From Cardinalis cardinalis (Eukaryota; Chordata; Aves; Passeriformes; Cardinalidae): a stretch of 64,000 nucleotides of DNA. The stretch lies in contig JACDOX010000067.1 of NCBI GenBank assembly GCA_014549065.1, positions 1,316,754 to 1,380,753 of the forward strand, written 5' to 3'. Below are positions 1 to 13,500 of this stretch, one piece after another; positions within the stretch are counted from its first letter, which is position 1, and each line of letters starts with the position of its first letter. A model generated the notes under the pieces. That model was not told the origin of the DNA. It saw only the letters and a program-made list of their open reading frames with translations, and did not search any database. A program made the translations under genes and the position numbers.

Positions 1-1337
1 TAATAACTTGGGCAAGATAGAAAACAGGAACATCTGACAGGAAAGCTTAGGGAAAAGTAGGTGTTGCCAGTAGGGGAAACTATTCCTAAAATGCAGCCTT
101 CTGATAACTATAATAAATTGTGGTTTTCTGTTGGAGATTTTCTGTTGTGTTTTGTTTTAGATTTTTTCCTTNTTGTTCCATGGGGAACAGTTGCCTGTGC
201 TGTAGTTAATGTTTGATTTTAATTGAACTACTAACCTATGTGCTCTAGTAGGTTCCTTTTGTTCAGTGTAGATGATTTAGCTATGAATGGCAGATGTCAA
301 GTAGTGCAAACTGAATATTTGCCATTTGAAATGAAATTCAACACCAGGGTCAACACTTAAACATTTGTGGCTCTTAACCAGTGTGGAATTTTCTCAGAGG
401 AATTACTGACTATACAAATCCTCTACTTCAAGCCTAATTTAATGGTAACAGTAATTGTAAATTCCAACATTTTCTGCCTATGTTTATTCATAATATCTGT
501 AGTACTTTTTTATCCTATTTCCNGTTATTTTTGTTACTCACTTCAGTTAGTTTACTGAAAAAACCAAGAATTATTATATAACCAAAACTGTACAGAAAAT
601 CTGTAAATGAGGTGCGGCTTTTNGGGTTGTCTGATATTTTTGTCTGACTAGATGATTGTTCCCTTTAAGGTTAGCAATAAATGTAAATCGGCTTTGAGGT
701 GGCTGCTTACTCGTTTATAGAAATTGTTTACAATTACAGCTAGACATACAATGCAGATGTCCTTGCACATATAGAACACCTAAAAAAAATTCTCANAGTC
801 ACTCTGCACTCTGTTCCTTTGCGTTGTCTGTTGGTTTTTTCCCTTTGTGATTGCTGAGAAAGAATCTTCTGAAAACTAGGGTTTCATGTCAGAATGAAGA
901 ATATCCTATGGAGTAGAAATACTTCCTGGAAAGTAATCAGGAATTATGAAAAATTTAATTACTAATATTTTGCATCTGATTCTTCTTTTTCATGCAACCG
1001 TTGATGACAGGAGGTTTATGAAATGTTCGGAGAGAGGCCTCTCAGAGAAACAAGTCTCAAACTCTTTAGCAATTTATAGGGAAAATTAACACCTTACTTT
1101 TCTTCCAAAAATTAGAAAAATCCTAATATATGGGAAGGACAGATGCTGCTTTCAGTCTGAAGCACCTTTTACTAAGCTGTGTGCCTTTCTACTGTTACTA
1201 GTAATATTGGGTATGGTTTCACATACCTTAGATTTTTTTAGTGATGCTTTAAGTGTTGATTATGACATGTTCAATGTGAAAAATCTTCATGCCATTTGTG
1301 TATCTGTGTGCTGACTCTCTGCTTTCCACTTGGACAG
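1..1337 (+). other. WDR72 intron preceding exon A (3' part)
   Basis: AT-rich sequence ending in a pyrimidine-poor acceptor, cttggacag. No upstream exon (human residues 1-113 equivalent), promoter or repeat was recognised in it. Confidence 0.8.
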
Positions 1338-1512
1338 TATTACCATTGCTCATTCCGAATGACAGGTGAAGGCTGGCTTCTTTGTTGTGGAGAATATCAA
1401 GATGTTCTTGTTATTGATGCTAAAACTTTGGGTGTTCTTCACACTTTATCATCATCTCTGTCTTCTGATTGGATAAAATGTATGTGTATTGTACACTCTG
1501 CAAGAATTCAAG
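1338..1512 (+). CDS. WDR72: WDR72 exon A (first exon in window)
   Basis: 58 codons plus one base (phase 0 in, phase 1 out). The acceptor is tggacag before a TAT codon and the donor is gtatat. The peptide contains CSFRMTGEGWLLCCGEYQDV and DWIKCMCIVHSARIQ, which match human WDR72 from about residue 114 with few changes. It forms beta strands of the first WD40 propeller. An in-frame reading continues upstream, but the sequence there is intronic pyrimidine tract, so the start is set by the acceptor and the homology limit. Confidence 0.95.
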
Positions 1513-4500
1513 GTATATGTTTTACATGTATTTATGTAGGCNCAATAAATTGTGATAAAATATTTATGTATAGATGGTATATTCCTGTTTAATTTAATAT
1601 CAAATCATTTCACAGAGCTGTCATATAGAAGATGTTAAGGTTTCATTGATAGCACAAGAGGTGTTTCTAAGGCTCCTGTTTTATTTAATATGTTTTTAGA
1701 GGAAAAAACACCTATACTGGCTGTAAGCAGCTCAGTTCTTGAATTTAANTATAAATAAGTTTTGTAATATCAGATAAATTAAAGGCACAAGACCACAGTT
1801 CTGTGCCTTCTGTTAATACATTATTCACTGCTTGCTTGCATATTTTGTATTTCTGTATATAATTTACTTTTGTGTGTAAAACTGATATTTCATCTAAGTA
1901 GTGTCCTGCAGAATCCTTGTTTTAGTGCTGAACAGATAGGGGCTGTTTGAACATGGCTTCAAGTTGACTAACTGTTAACTTTTCACAGAGGACTCTTTAG
2001 TTGCAGTGTCTGTAGCTGGAGTTCTCAAAGTATGGGACCTTTCTTCATCTCTGAATAGCATTCAGGTCAGTGTTNACATGAATGTTCTCAAGTAAAGGCT
2101 ACATTGAAGCAGAATATGAATAAATTTCCATCTTCTGGATGTGTATTAAATAGATTTTATGACTTTTGTTAGAAAATTCTGAAAACCTATCTTCATAGCA
2201 TTATTTAAAATCTGCCCATTGGACAGCTCTTGCCTTGACAGCTGCCCTACCTTTTGGCCAGGCTTCTTGTCTTTTCATATTCCAGGATGNTGAAGTTGCA
2301 CTGCTTTCCTGCTATCCTGATAATGTCTTTGAACCCCTTCACTCTGTCCTTTAAACTCAAGGCTCTTCAGTATTGGCCTTTGTACTCCCTCTTCACCCTT
2401 GTTACTCTCTTCAAAATGGTCCTTTAGATTTTGTTTTCCTCTGCCTGATTTTCACAATGCTGTCTTCACTTGGAAAAGTCTCTTGCTGTGTCAAGTGTCC
2501 TATTTTTCTACCTTCAAACTCACTCTTTTTTGGGTTAATATTCTCAGCAGCTGTCACCTTCCATGAACAAGTACTAGAATTGGGATGCTATTTTTGTTTT
2601 CTAGTTATACTCTAAAAGCTGGATTCACAAAGGGGCTTCTACAGTGAGACAGAAATGGCAAAATATCAACAGACTTCTCTGAATGTTGGTAACTCACCCA
2701 CTGCCTGGACAAACTGCAGGGTGTAGGCAGCACTACTTGTTTATAGGTCAAATCAGGCCCCTGAGGAGAGTCTGTCAAGTTTGATACCATCCTGGTGTTT
2801 TTGATTTATCTGAGGTGTTTTGGGGTGCATCTTTTCAACATTCCTAGAGCAAACCCCACTGCTGTGTTGTAAAAATTCTGAGGATTCTAACAACTGATTA
2901 CAGATGTCAGAGGAACATATGGTGTGGTGCAGTCTTTTTACTGCCTGGGGGCACCTTTTGTGGAGGGGCTGCTGCAGAGTTTGTAACAATCCAGCTAAAT
3001 TCTAAAGAGCAGCATTTTAATAAATATTGTTTGATTTACTTGGAATTAACTTAAGCTGCAAGATGTCATAAGAAAATGGCTTTTGGTTTTATAGCCATGA
3101 TTCCAAGCATACGTAGCCCTTCTCTGAGAGGTTTTGAGACNGTTGGTATCTTAAAAAACAGAAAACATCCATTTCAAGTGATTTAATCAATAATTAATAA
3201 ATATAATTCCAATAGAATAATTTTCGTGTGAGGACTTTAATATGTCTGATATTCCCACAAAAAGTGTGAAAATACATACATTGTTTTTAACAGTACATTT
3301 AGCAATACAAAGCTAAGAAAATGAATTCCTTTTACACTGCCTTTAAAGGTGTTAAGAGCAAACAGGGCATATGGCAACACCAGCATCTCAGGCTGTCCTG
3401 GTTCCAATGAGAATGAGTGGGAAAGTAAAATATTAATCAGCTTTTCTGGGTCTGATCCTCTGTTTTATAGGTGTTGTAGTTATTTTTTGACTGAAGAATA
3501 CCTGGCAGATACTCATTNCAGCAGTTTCTATTTATGGCCTGCCTTTGGTCCTTCTCTACACTCATTATCATTTCTTTAAGTGAGATCACAGTCTGAGCCA
3601 CACAAATGTTTACATTTTTCTGTTTACATTTTAGTTGTGAACCTGTTGTCTTTTTATTGTTAATTGAGAATTATACCTTGCTTTGANTTTTGAAAGTCTG
3701 TTAACATAAAATTATTTTCAGCAGCTTGTTTCTATACTAAAAGCTCACTCAGATATCTGAAACAAATTTTATAGCTTTTTTTCCCCTCTGTGCTGTAAAG
3801 GAGAAACAAACTGTGTGCGAGAAGGAATCAAAATCTCTGGACTGTGTAAACTGTCAAGCAGTAAGATTTTGTACTTACACAGAAAGGCTCCTTCTTGTTG
3901 TGTCCTCCATGTGCTGGCAGGTACATTATTGAGAATTGCACTTTCTTGTTAATGTTAATTTTGAAAAGCTAATATGATTTTTACATGCAGATACTTGTTT
4001 ATCTCCTTAGGTTAAAGAAAGCATTCACAAATTGTCAAATATAATTATGCCTGCAACACTTCTTGGCTTATCTTAACTGTGTGAAAGAGATGAAGCTTTT
4101 ATTTTTTATGAATGTNTTTCTGCTTTAAAAGTTTAACTCCAAATTGGCTGGCTAGATGGGGGATTTAAGTANTGGACAGTTTTAGAGCACTGAGTGCATT
4201 ATAGCCCCTCCACAGTGCATTTGAAAGGGAGACAAAGAATCAAAATCCCTGTTTAAGTATGACAGAAGTACTCACAGTTGGCAAGTCCTCAGTAGTCTGG
4301 GACCTTTGCTTGTTGATAGCAGCAGCAAAACTAAAGACCTCCAGCTATATTGCTTTTTCTTGAAGCTATAATTAACTAAAATTTNAAAAAAATTAGTAAC
4401 AGTTTTAGAGAAAACAATGTGTTCAAACTGAAACTTATTGAAAAAATCTGTATTTTTCTTTTGCAGTGCTACAAAATTTCACTTGCATTAATCGCTCAGG

Positions 4501-7500
4501 TTTATTTTAACATGTATCCCTGATTACAACATCCCTGTGGGGACAGGAATGGGTCAAAAAAATTCACATATACCTGGGTCAACTTCAAATAATGTAGTTG
4601 TAGACTATCTTTGAGATGTCTCTTGGGCAACTTAAATTCTAAACAAAAGCATTTATAGAGAAATTTCACGTGTAGAATGGATTTTCAACTTTTAATGGAA
4701 AAATATCTGTAACATGCATTGTTTTCTATTAATTTCTATAGTGAGACTATAAGACCCTAGTGCTACTTTTTGGGGTTTTTTTAAACTGTCAATTTCTTTA
4801 ACTTTGAACTGTATGGTTTGACTCTGACTTTGCAGTAGTTTATCAAAACATATTAGGCTTTAAAAATAGTTCAACTATGAAGAGTTGAACTCATGTTCTA
4901 CTTCCTGATTCACTGCCCAAACCCAGTTTAGGTTAAAATGAAATTGCCCATGCTGTTTGTTTATGTTTTGTTCTTTTTCTGAATTAGGTTTATGATTATT
5001 GTGATTTCTCCTTGCTTTGTACTGAGTTCTGTAAGAGTGGTCAGTTCTTTGCCGGTGGGGAAGTGCTGGCAGCTTACAGACTTATCATCTGGACAGAAGA
5101 TGGCCACAGTTACATCTACCAGCTGCTAAACAGGTGGGCTCAGATGGGAAATTCACACAAAAAGTTCAGGTACAAGATGAACTTTGGGAGGGTTACTATG
5201 GAAAATCTCTGCATGTTGCAAATGATCAAAAACCAGAACAAAACCACTTTGGCACTCAAAGATTTACCCTGAGTTTGACAGCCCTCAGTCTTTGTTTGAC
5301 ACAGCAGGGGACATAGGAATAAGATTAGCCATGTAGAACTTGGGCAGCTGGTGCTGTGATTTCAAAAAGTCTCCTGTAATTACTTATTTGGTTACCTTTA
5401 ATTGAACTTGTGAATCTTGGATGTTACTGTTCCACTTTCTAAAAAATTACTTTCTAAAGCTTGTATGTTTAAAATTTTTTCTTTGATTATATAGTGGCCT
5501 TTCTAAAAGCATGTACCCTGCTGATGGGAAGGCACTGAAGGAAACAGTTTATCCTCATTTACTCAGCTTTACTGGTATGAAGGAAAATAAGGTAAATTCG
5601 TANTGATTTGAAAGTTTATTGTCTGTTTGCAATAACCTGAATAATCCCAAAAGAATTTAGGAATTCATCAGCAGGTTTAATCGTTCCATAAAAACAAGGA
5701 GTAATATTTTATTCCTTCATTTTAAAATTGTTGCTTAGAAACTTGAAGAGGTTCATAACATATTTTACCTGATTTTTGGCTNTATTTAGGTTTTTTTCAC
5801 AGTGGAAAAAATGCCTTTATCTTTGACTCTATATAAACTGGTTCTTGTTTCTTTTCTCTAATTTTGGCAAAAAGAAAAATATTTTTTAACAAAGGTGTGG
5901 TCTAAAATAGTTTTAGAAGCTTCTACTTTCAAATCTATGAAAATTAATAAAAATAAANTAAATAAAATCTCCCAACAAATACCACTATGCCATAAAACCA
6001 AAACCAAAAAAGGTTACCCATGAGCAAAATGTGAGCACATTACTTAGTTCTTGTTTTATTAAGGAATGTATGCATGTTTCAATGTAACTATATAAATAGG
6101 TTGTGTATCCACCTGAAAATGAAGCGGTCTGAATCTGTGGCATTTTAGCCAGAATACTGCTGGCTGCAGCCTTCAGAGGCATAATCACATGCAGAACTTT
6201 CTTGCACTGTGAGCAGACTGATGTACCCAGAGTGCATAAAATGAGACACATATGACTCTCTTCATATGGTCTTGGCTTGAAGAAGACTCTAATGTTAAGA
6301 AAAGAGGAAGATGAAAATGTAGCTGATCTCTACACTTTTGTTTGAGAATTTATATTTAGCAGAGCATGTCACACCAATTTCAAATTTGAAGTAACTATGT
6401 AGACAGGCATCTCAAATGGACACAGCTGTGTTGGAAAACCTACATCTCACTTTTTATGTTGTGTTATGTGTGATCACAAATAAATAAGGAAACCCTGATG
6501 GTTTGAAAAGAAGAAAATTCATTATAATTAGGAAGCTGGGGAATGGGGGGCAGGAAAGATGTGTAGGAGGCCTTCTTACTTGGGCAAAAAATGAACCAGA
6601 GCAAATAGAACAGATTATTCTGTGTAGCTTTGGTTCTGTTTTTTTTTTTTGCTAATGCTGTTAATGAGGTTGAAATTGTTGGAAGATGTGGATTTAATTC
6701 CTGCCTGAAATTGCTTTTGTTTGAGTGTTTGTGTGACAGCTCAAGCAGGTTGTTAAGCAGTTTCTGAAAATATTCAACTGCTAAATATATACCTGTGTGA
6801 GGTTTTGTAGCATTTTCTGTTGACAAATGCAGGCTTTTAGAAAGCATGCTTGTTGCATAATCCTGTGAAGCCTGAGAGATTTAATTTTCAGTTGAAAGGA
6901 AGTAGCATAAGCCATTCAGCTTTTCCCCAAATGCTATGATCTAAAAATCAGATAGAATAACTGTTGAAGGATGCCAAAAGGTCAGGAAAGGTGAGGGAAA
7001 AGAAATAGCCAAAACACATGGCTTAGCAAATAATAGGGCTGTGGTGGTGGTACAAAGTTCACATATGCTTCCCCCCAAATATATGCTTTTTAAAAAATAA
7101 TGACCTGCTCTTTTATGGTATTTCTGCTTTAATACTTGTCTTACTGCCTGAATAGTTGTTATAGCAGATTTGTGAGACAACCAAATCATCTGTGTGATCT
7201 GTTTTGAACTCCATTTTAGACTATAAACCAAACTATTTTACCAGGCAGTTAATTATTTTGGAACTGATTATCAGAAATCTGTAGAAAANTAAATCTGTAA
7301 AACTGTAAATAAGTTGATCAACATGTGAGGTAATTGTAGAGAGTGATAAGCTTTCTCCTGAGACTTTTTTCCAGAGTAAAGAACCCCAGCTCCCCAAGCT
7401 GCTCCCCATCAGGACTATGCTCCACATCCTTCAGCAGCTTCATTGTTCTTTGGGAATGCTCTACCACCTGATGACTGAATGATGNTGTTATAGGTTATTA

Positions 7501-10500
7501 CCTGTGTAAAAGCATAATTCTTACCTTTCATTATTTGTAGTCATGCAACCTGTGATGACTGAAGTTTTACTGAATTTGTTTTGATGCAAAGATTATCAAT
7601 ATTACACTGCATTGTTTTTTCAGCCTGCCCTTGGTCCTTATCCTAGTGAAACTATGAACCTGGAGGGACCTCTCAGTCAGCTTTTCCATTTAGGATATGG
7701 GTTTAGCCAAGGATACTTTCAAAGCAAGGGTGATCCTTGAGGGGTTTGTACCAGGCAGAGTAGACTTGGTCTGAGCAGGATTTCGTGGCAGATAAGAAAT
7801 CAGCTGTGGTTTGTTCTGTATTTTTACAGTTTCGATGAAAGAAACTCCCTTTACATTTACAATTATTATATTATTTTATCTGTTTTCTTTCCAAATATTG
7901 AGTTACTGTTGTTTTTGACAGAGTCTTCCTTCTGTCATGGGCTTCATGAATGAAAGAAAGGAGCCTTTCTACAAGGTTCTTTTTTCTGGTGAAGTTTCAG
8001 GACGGATCACTTTGTGGCACATTCCTGATGTTCCTGTGTCAACATTTGATGGTTCTCCAAAAGGTTTGGCACTTCTGGCTCCTTACTACCATCTATTTNA
8101 TTATGTCTTGGAGTCAATTTTCATGAAAATTCTCATAGAAAACTTTTTACACCAGAAAGTGATGCTCTTTTATTCATTATGTAGTGATGGCTTGAAGTCA
8201 GGAAGAGTAGCAGCTGCTGGATTTCCAACCATAGACTGCGGAAAGGATAAGGGAAATGATTAAGAGATGAAAAGGTGTACTTTGTTTAGTTTGGCTTTTT
8301 ATATTTTGTTTTGCATAAATAAAAAAATCCTCTCTTGCCCTACCCTCTAGAGATCCCAATTACGACCATGTGGACTCTTCAGGATAATTTTGATAAACAT
8401 CATTCCATGTCAGAGGGCATTATTGATCAACTTTCTGGATCTGAAGATGGATTTGGAAGTGCAGTTGTCAGTTCCTCTGTGTACATACCTGGTCTTGATA
8501 AGCTTGTATGTGGATGTGAAAATGGAAAAATTTTTGTAACGTTAGGTTTAGAAACTGCAAGAGCAAGACTTTTAGAAAACGTATCTTTTCTTAAAGGTAA
8601 GTTTTAACCATTTGTTCAGATTCATCTCAAACATAGGAGACTTCATAATTCTGGCATCACTTCCAGTGATCCTTGTAAAAATTCTCTGAAAAGTAGGGCT
8701 GGCAGTCAGGAATGGAATGAGGAAAATGGGAGGTTATGATGATCTTTCTCTGTCTATAGCTGATCTATTGGATCACAGCTTAGTACTACCAAGGTGCTTT
8801 CCAGTAGTAGGAATCTGGGAATGGCTGTGGGATTGGATAGCCCCTAGAAGTGAGATATGTGGCATGTCACTGTATTGGCAGTTTTCTATTTCATTTGCTC
8901 TCTAAAATATCATTCCNCTGAAGGGAACATAAAGGGCACATCTCAGTAGTGAAGCTCAGAGTGCAGACCTTTGTTCTCCCTTTTAGGAACGGGTCCAAAA
9001 TTCTTTGACAACATGTAAAGACTGGTTATATTTATCCTTTCAGGAAATGTGCTGTAAAATATGGAACTCCTATTCTTAAAGAGCAAAGATAATGTGTCAT
9101 CTTGTTTCAGATAATCTACCTTATAAGGTTCTGAATGGTCACAGTAGCAGAGTCACTTGCTTACTTTATCCACATGACAAATCAGTAAGATTTGATCCCA
9201 GCTGGCTGTTGTCAGGGGGCCAGGATTCTGTTGTGATCTTCTGGGATATATTTACTGGAGGCATCCTACAGCAGTTTAATCTGCAGTCTGGTGCAGTGAC
9301 AGAGCTCTTGCGATCCCCAGAACACTACAGAGTAAGTAAAAGCATAAAAAATGTTGTCTCAAAAAACCCTCTGTATACCCATCTCTGTGTGTGTGTATAT
9401 TTATNTACAAGAGAAAATAAAACACTATCTGGCAGTACTTTAGCCCGCACTACTTTATGTTTAATTTACCTTCAATTAATTGTTGTCTTTGAAAGTTGCT
9501 TTTAATTGCAGAGAGTTGAGTTTTTGAGTTTGTAAAATATTAGATTGAAGCTCTTAACATTCTATTCACCATTTTTATTATCATGATTATTGACTTATAT
9601 GTCAATCTGATTAACTCCTCCTGAAATTTAAAAAACTTATTCAGTGAGGCTAGGAGCTTGAACATAGTATTTTAATCTTCTCTGTTGGTTCAAAATATAT
9701 ACACTTCACTTTGGTTTCTGACACATCTTTTTGGTCCTTTGTGTGTTGTATTTTTGCGTTTTATGATATTTAGAATAATTTAAAGTTGTGTTCTAATTAA
9801 TTAAATTTTGAAGTTAAATTTAGGTGAAAATGTACTGTACTATGTAACTTTTGAATGTTCTATGTAACTTTTGAACTGTGTATTCTGTGGGGCTGGGATT
9901 TCCATTTTTCCTCTTACAAAGCCTGCGAAGACAGATTTGATTACTTACGAGTGACTCACAGTTCACTTACATGCCAAAATAAAGTAGGCAAAAATGGTTT
10001 GCAATAACAAAGTTTTTAATATTTGCNAAGTTCCTTTTCATCTTTTTTCTGAAAACTGAGTAGGATTTAATGCCTGCCTGGCTCATGTTTCAGTCTTATT
10101 TAAGGAACTGAATTGTTCTGTCGGGGAATTCCTCTGTGTGTCACCAAAAATTACTTGCAGGAAGATAAGGTTTTGCATTATCAGATCCATACAGTATAAA
10201 AGGAATTTGTAACTTCATTTTTTTCTTAGAAATACATTACTCTTGGCTTTTTANACCTGACATAATTTTATATCACATGAACACCAGTTTGGTTTAAGGT
10301 AATTTTTTTACTAATTTCTCTTGTAGGATGACTGCTACTGTATAGTTGGTTATATAATCACTGCTTTGATATGCTAAATATTGTGAATAAGTGGAATTTA
10401 AATTATTATAGTTAAAATACTGGAAAAACAAAGGTGAAGGTATGTTTTCCTGTCAGGAAATTAGTTCTATANCCAGCCTGCTGAAAACAAGTTGAAGATG

Positions 10501-13500
10501 TTGGCTGACATAAAGCATAATTTTGTAAAATGAGTATGTTCTGGGAAGAAAATCACTGGAATACTCTTCCTAGGCCTTTTTAAATTATGTGGTTATGAAT
10601 TATAGTGATTACTGTGTTGAAACTGGAGTTTTCTGTTTTGCAGTTAAAAGACCAGAGTATAGTGTGCTGTGTGTGCAGTGACCACTCAGTAGCAATTCTA
10701 CACCTCCAGAAGAGACAATGTCTCTTACATGCTAGAAAGCATCTGTTTCCTGTGAAGAAGATAAAGTTTGACCCTCTTGAGAATGTGCTAATTGTTGGAT
10801 GTGAAGATAATTCAGTTTATATTTGGGAAATTGAAACAGGTAATAACNCAAAGGGGTCGTCCTATTTGTTTTGATGTTTTGGTCACTTTCCTGAAGGTTT
10901 TTCTGTCCCATGATGTTATTTATAGAAGGCCAAAACATTAGTAGAAATGCTAACACATTGATTTTATGAATGGGAGAGTTTCAATGTTTATATAAGCAAG
11001 AAAAAAAGAAGTTTCTTACAGTTCAAGGTGTGCCACTAGTAAAATAGAATGGCTTAAGTCTTATCCTGATAATCAGAAGTTTAGCTGATGTGGCATTGAA
11101 TGGAGTAGAATAGTCCTGGGAGCTAGAAATAAAAATCAAACTTATTAAAAAGACTGTTTTCAGTCTAAACTGTCCCAAGTTGGAGCACAAAGTTATGCTT
11201 TATTCCAAAAATGCCTGATCTGAGATCNTTTGATTTAATTGATGATCAGTTAATAGTGGAACATAATTGCCAAGCTCATAACTGTGTAGACAGCAAAACT
11301 AAAGGTTAGTGTTTTCAGGTTAAACGGTAGATTCCCAGGTGATTTCAGAGTGCAATGCTGATTCATATGGGTAATAAATGTACTTAGTTGAGCTTGGACA
11401 GACAGGACTATCAGGTGTTATAATGGTATTAGACACAATGAGTGTCCAGGCAATTCAGAGCTATGTGTCATTAGAGGAGGGAGGTTGAGTCCAGAGCCAC
11501 TGAAATGCCCAGCATGTTAAAACTGTATCAAAATGCAATTTTACTAACTCACCCCTGAGATCACAATTTATTTTACAGGTCATTTCAAAGTACTATCTAC
11601 AGGGTTTGCTTTAGACAAAACAGGAAAAATCAGAGNATATTTGAGCTGTCCCTCCTTTACTCCTAAAACCATTGCCTGTTTCAAGATTCAAGAGGAAACA
11701 AAATTGATACCACTGCTCATGCATATTATATATTCAGACAGGGTACAGATGACTAAAAGTGTGTCTTTATGAGTATCACGGAAGCATGAGTGCCACAGTC
11801 ACCACCTCACACAGGAAGAGATGCTTTTATTTGCTCTACAGTAGCAATTAACAAATCTTTTTTGTTGTTGCTCCTGTTATGCATTGCTGACTAAAAGGTG
11901 CCATCTAGGGTCAATACCTGAGAAAGCCTAGTAGGATATACTGTAGCTGCTTTAATGTTGAATTACATCTGTATTGCAGCAGAACACAAGAGGTCATGGC
12001 GTTGATCCTTGAAATTGGCCTGACCTAGATCAAGAGCTATGTAGATACTTCAGTGGCACTCAGGCAGACAAAGCATTGTTCAGATGTGTGACAGAGATGC
12101 CACAGCATCACTGAGGCACCTCAGCAGGAGCACAGCACCTTTCATTAGGATTTCATCTGTTGGCAAATAAATGGGCAACCACACAGTCCCACTTGCCTGC
12201 ACAGCTTCCTCTGAACATGTTCCCTGACTCAGTTAAATAGGATAAAATCTGAGTGGTAACCTTGTGCTTCAATTCCATTATGGGAAAGGACATAAGATAT
12301 CTTCTATTGCTTCTACAGTCAAAAAGTGTTTATATTTCTTCTGGCTATGCAGTTAGCTTCATGACTTAGGCTTTGCCTCAAAGTCAGTGCAGTATTGTGC
12401 CAGACTCATATATCACTGTTTGCAGTTAAAAAAATGGATCTGAACAGTGTTCCTGTGCAAAAGGTAATGGATAGCTGGGAAAATAGCCAGTCTGTTTAGA
12501 ATTTCAGACTGTGGATTAAGAAATTTCTATGAATATTTCAGTATTTACACTGTTGTAGAGTCAGCAATAATTCTGTTGAATTTGTCAGGAGACTTTAGAA
12601 AAGTTTAGAGACTTAGTACCACTTTGACTCTAGAATGGTTCTTCCATCAGGTAGTTAATAGGGTAACCCCTAGTGCAGATGGAAGAATTTGTTATGCATT
12701 TCGTTGTCCAGTTTCCTGTGACAGAGGTTGACACACTTGTACAGAAAGCATTCCAAAAGACCTGAAAATGTTTGTCTCAACAGGCTTTCATAATTATCAC
12801 TTTGAGGCAGAAGAAACTTTGTGTNCTAGGTTAAACTCTAAACCAGTGTTATTTTGTATACAACTTGTACTCTCTTTCCATGGTATTTACAAAGATGGCC
12901 TTATTTTATGTGATCACTGGAAAGTTTTCTGAGTACAATTGTCTACATATTTTCTAAATAAATAGGATTTCAGCATAGCTTATGCTGAAATGTTAAATAC
13001 TGGGAGTATAGTTCACTTCAAGCATAATTTAAGTCTGTATCTCTTCCCCACTGACTACAAAACAAGTCTAGAAAAGATGGGGGATAAAAAGGAAAAAGAT
13101 AACTGCCTGTTGCTCTTACAGATCTAGAATTAGATAAATCAGGGGAATAAAGGATATAAATAAATTTACAGAGCAAAGTGAAATTACTCTAAGTTTAAAT
13201 GTTGATATTGCATCTGCATGTGGGTAGTGATATAGAAAACAATACAGAGGCCATGAAATATCATCTGTGTAGTTTAATGCATTTTACCTAAATTTTAATA
13301 TATGGATACGGCAACTTTTCATTACAGTAGAATATCTTTCCATGACAATGAATATTGATCTAATCATACATTTGGAATATTAATATAGTATGTACAGGAT
13401 ATTCTCCAAACTTGTGTTCTAGAAGACAAATATGAAAATCAATAACAAATTTTATTCTAATTAAAGTGCAGAATATTTCTTCCAATAGCCACCACTTGAA

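Noticed and set aside
5134..5272. Extension of exon D past its donor
   Set aside because: The frame stays open, but homology stops exactly at the gtgggc donor and resumes at 5495 in the right phase.
6464..6847. 127-codon open frame on the minus strand
   Set aside because: Low-complexity Lys/Asn/Leu-rich translation with no family features, no splice-bounded conserved block, and it lies in a WDR72 intron.
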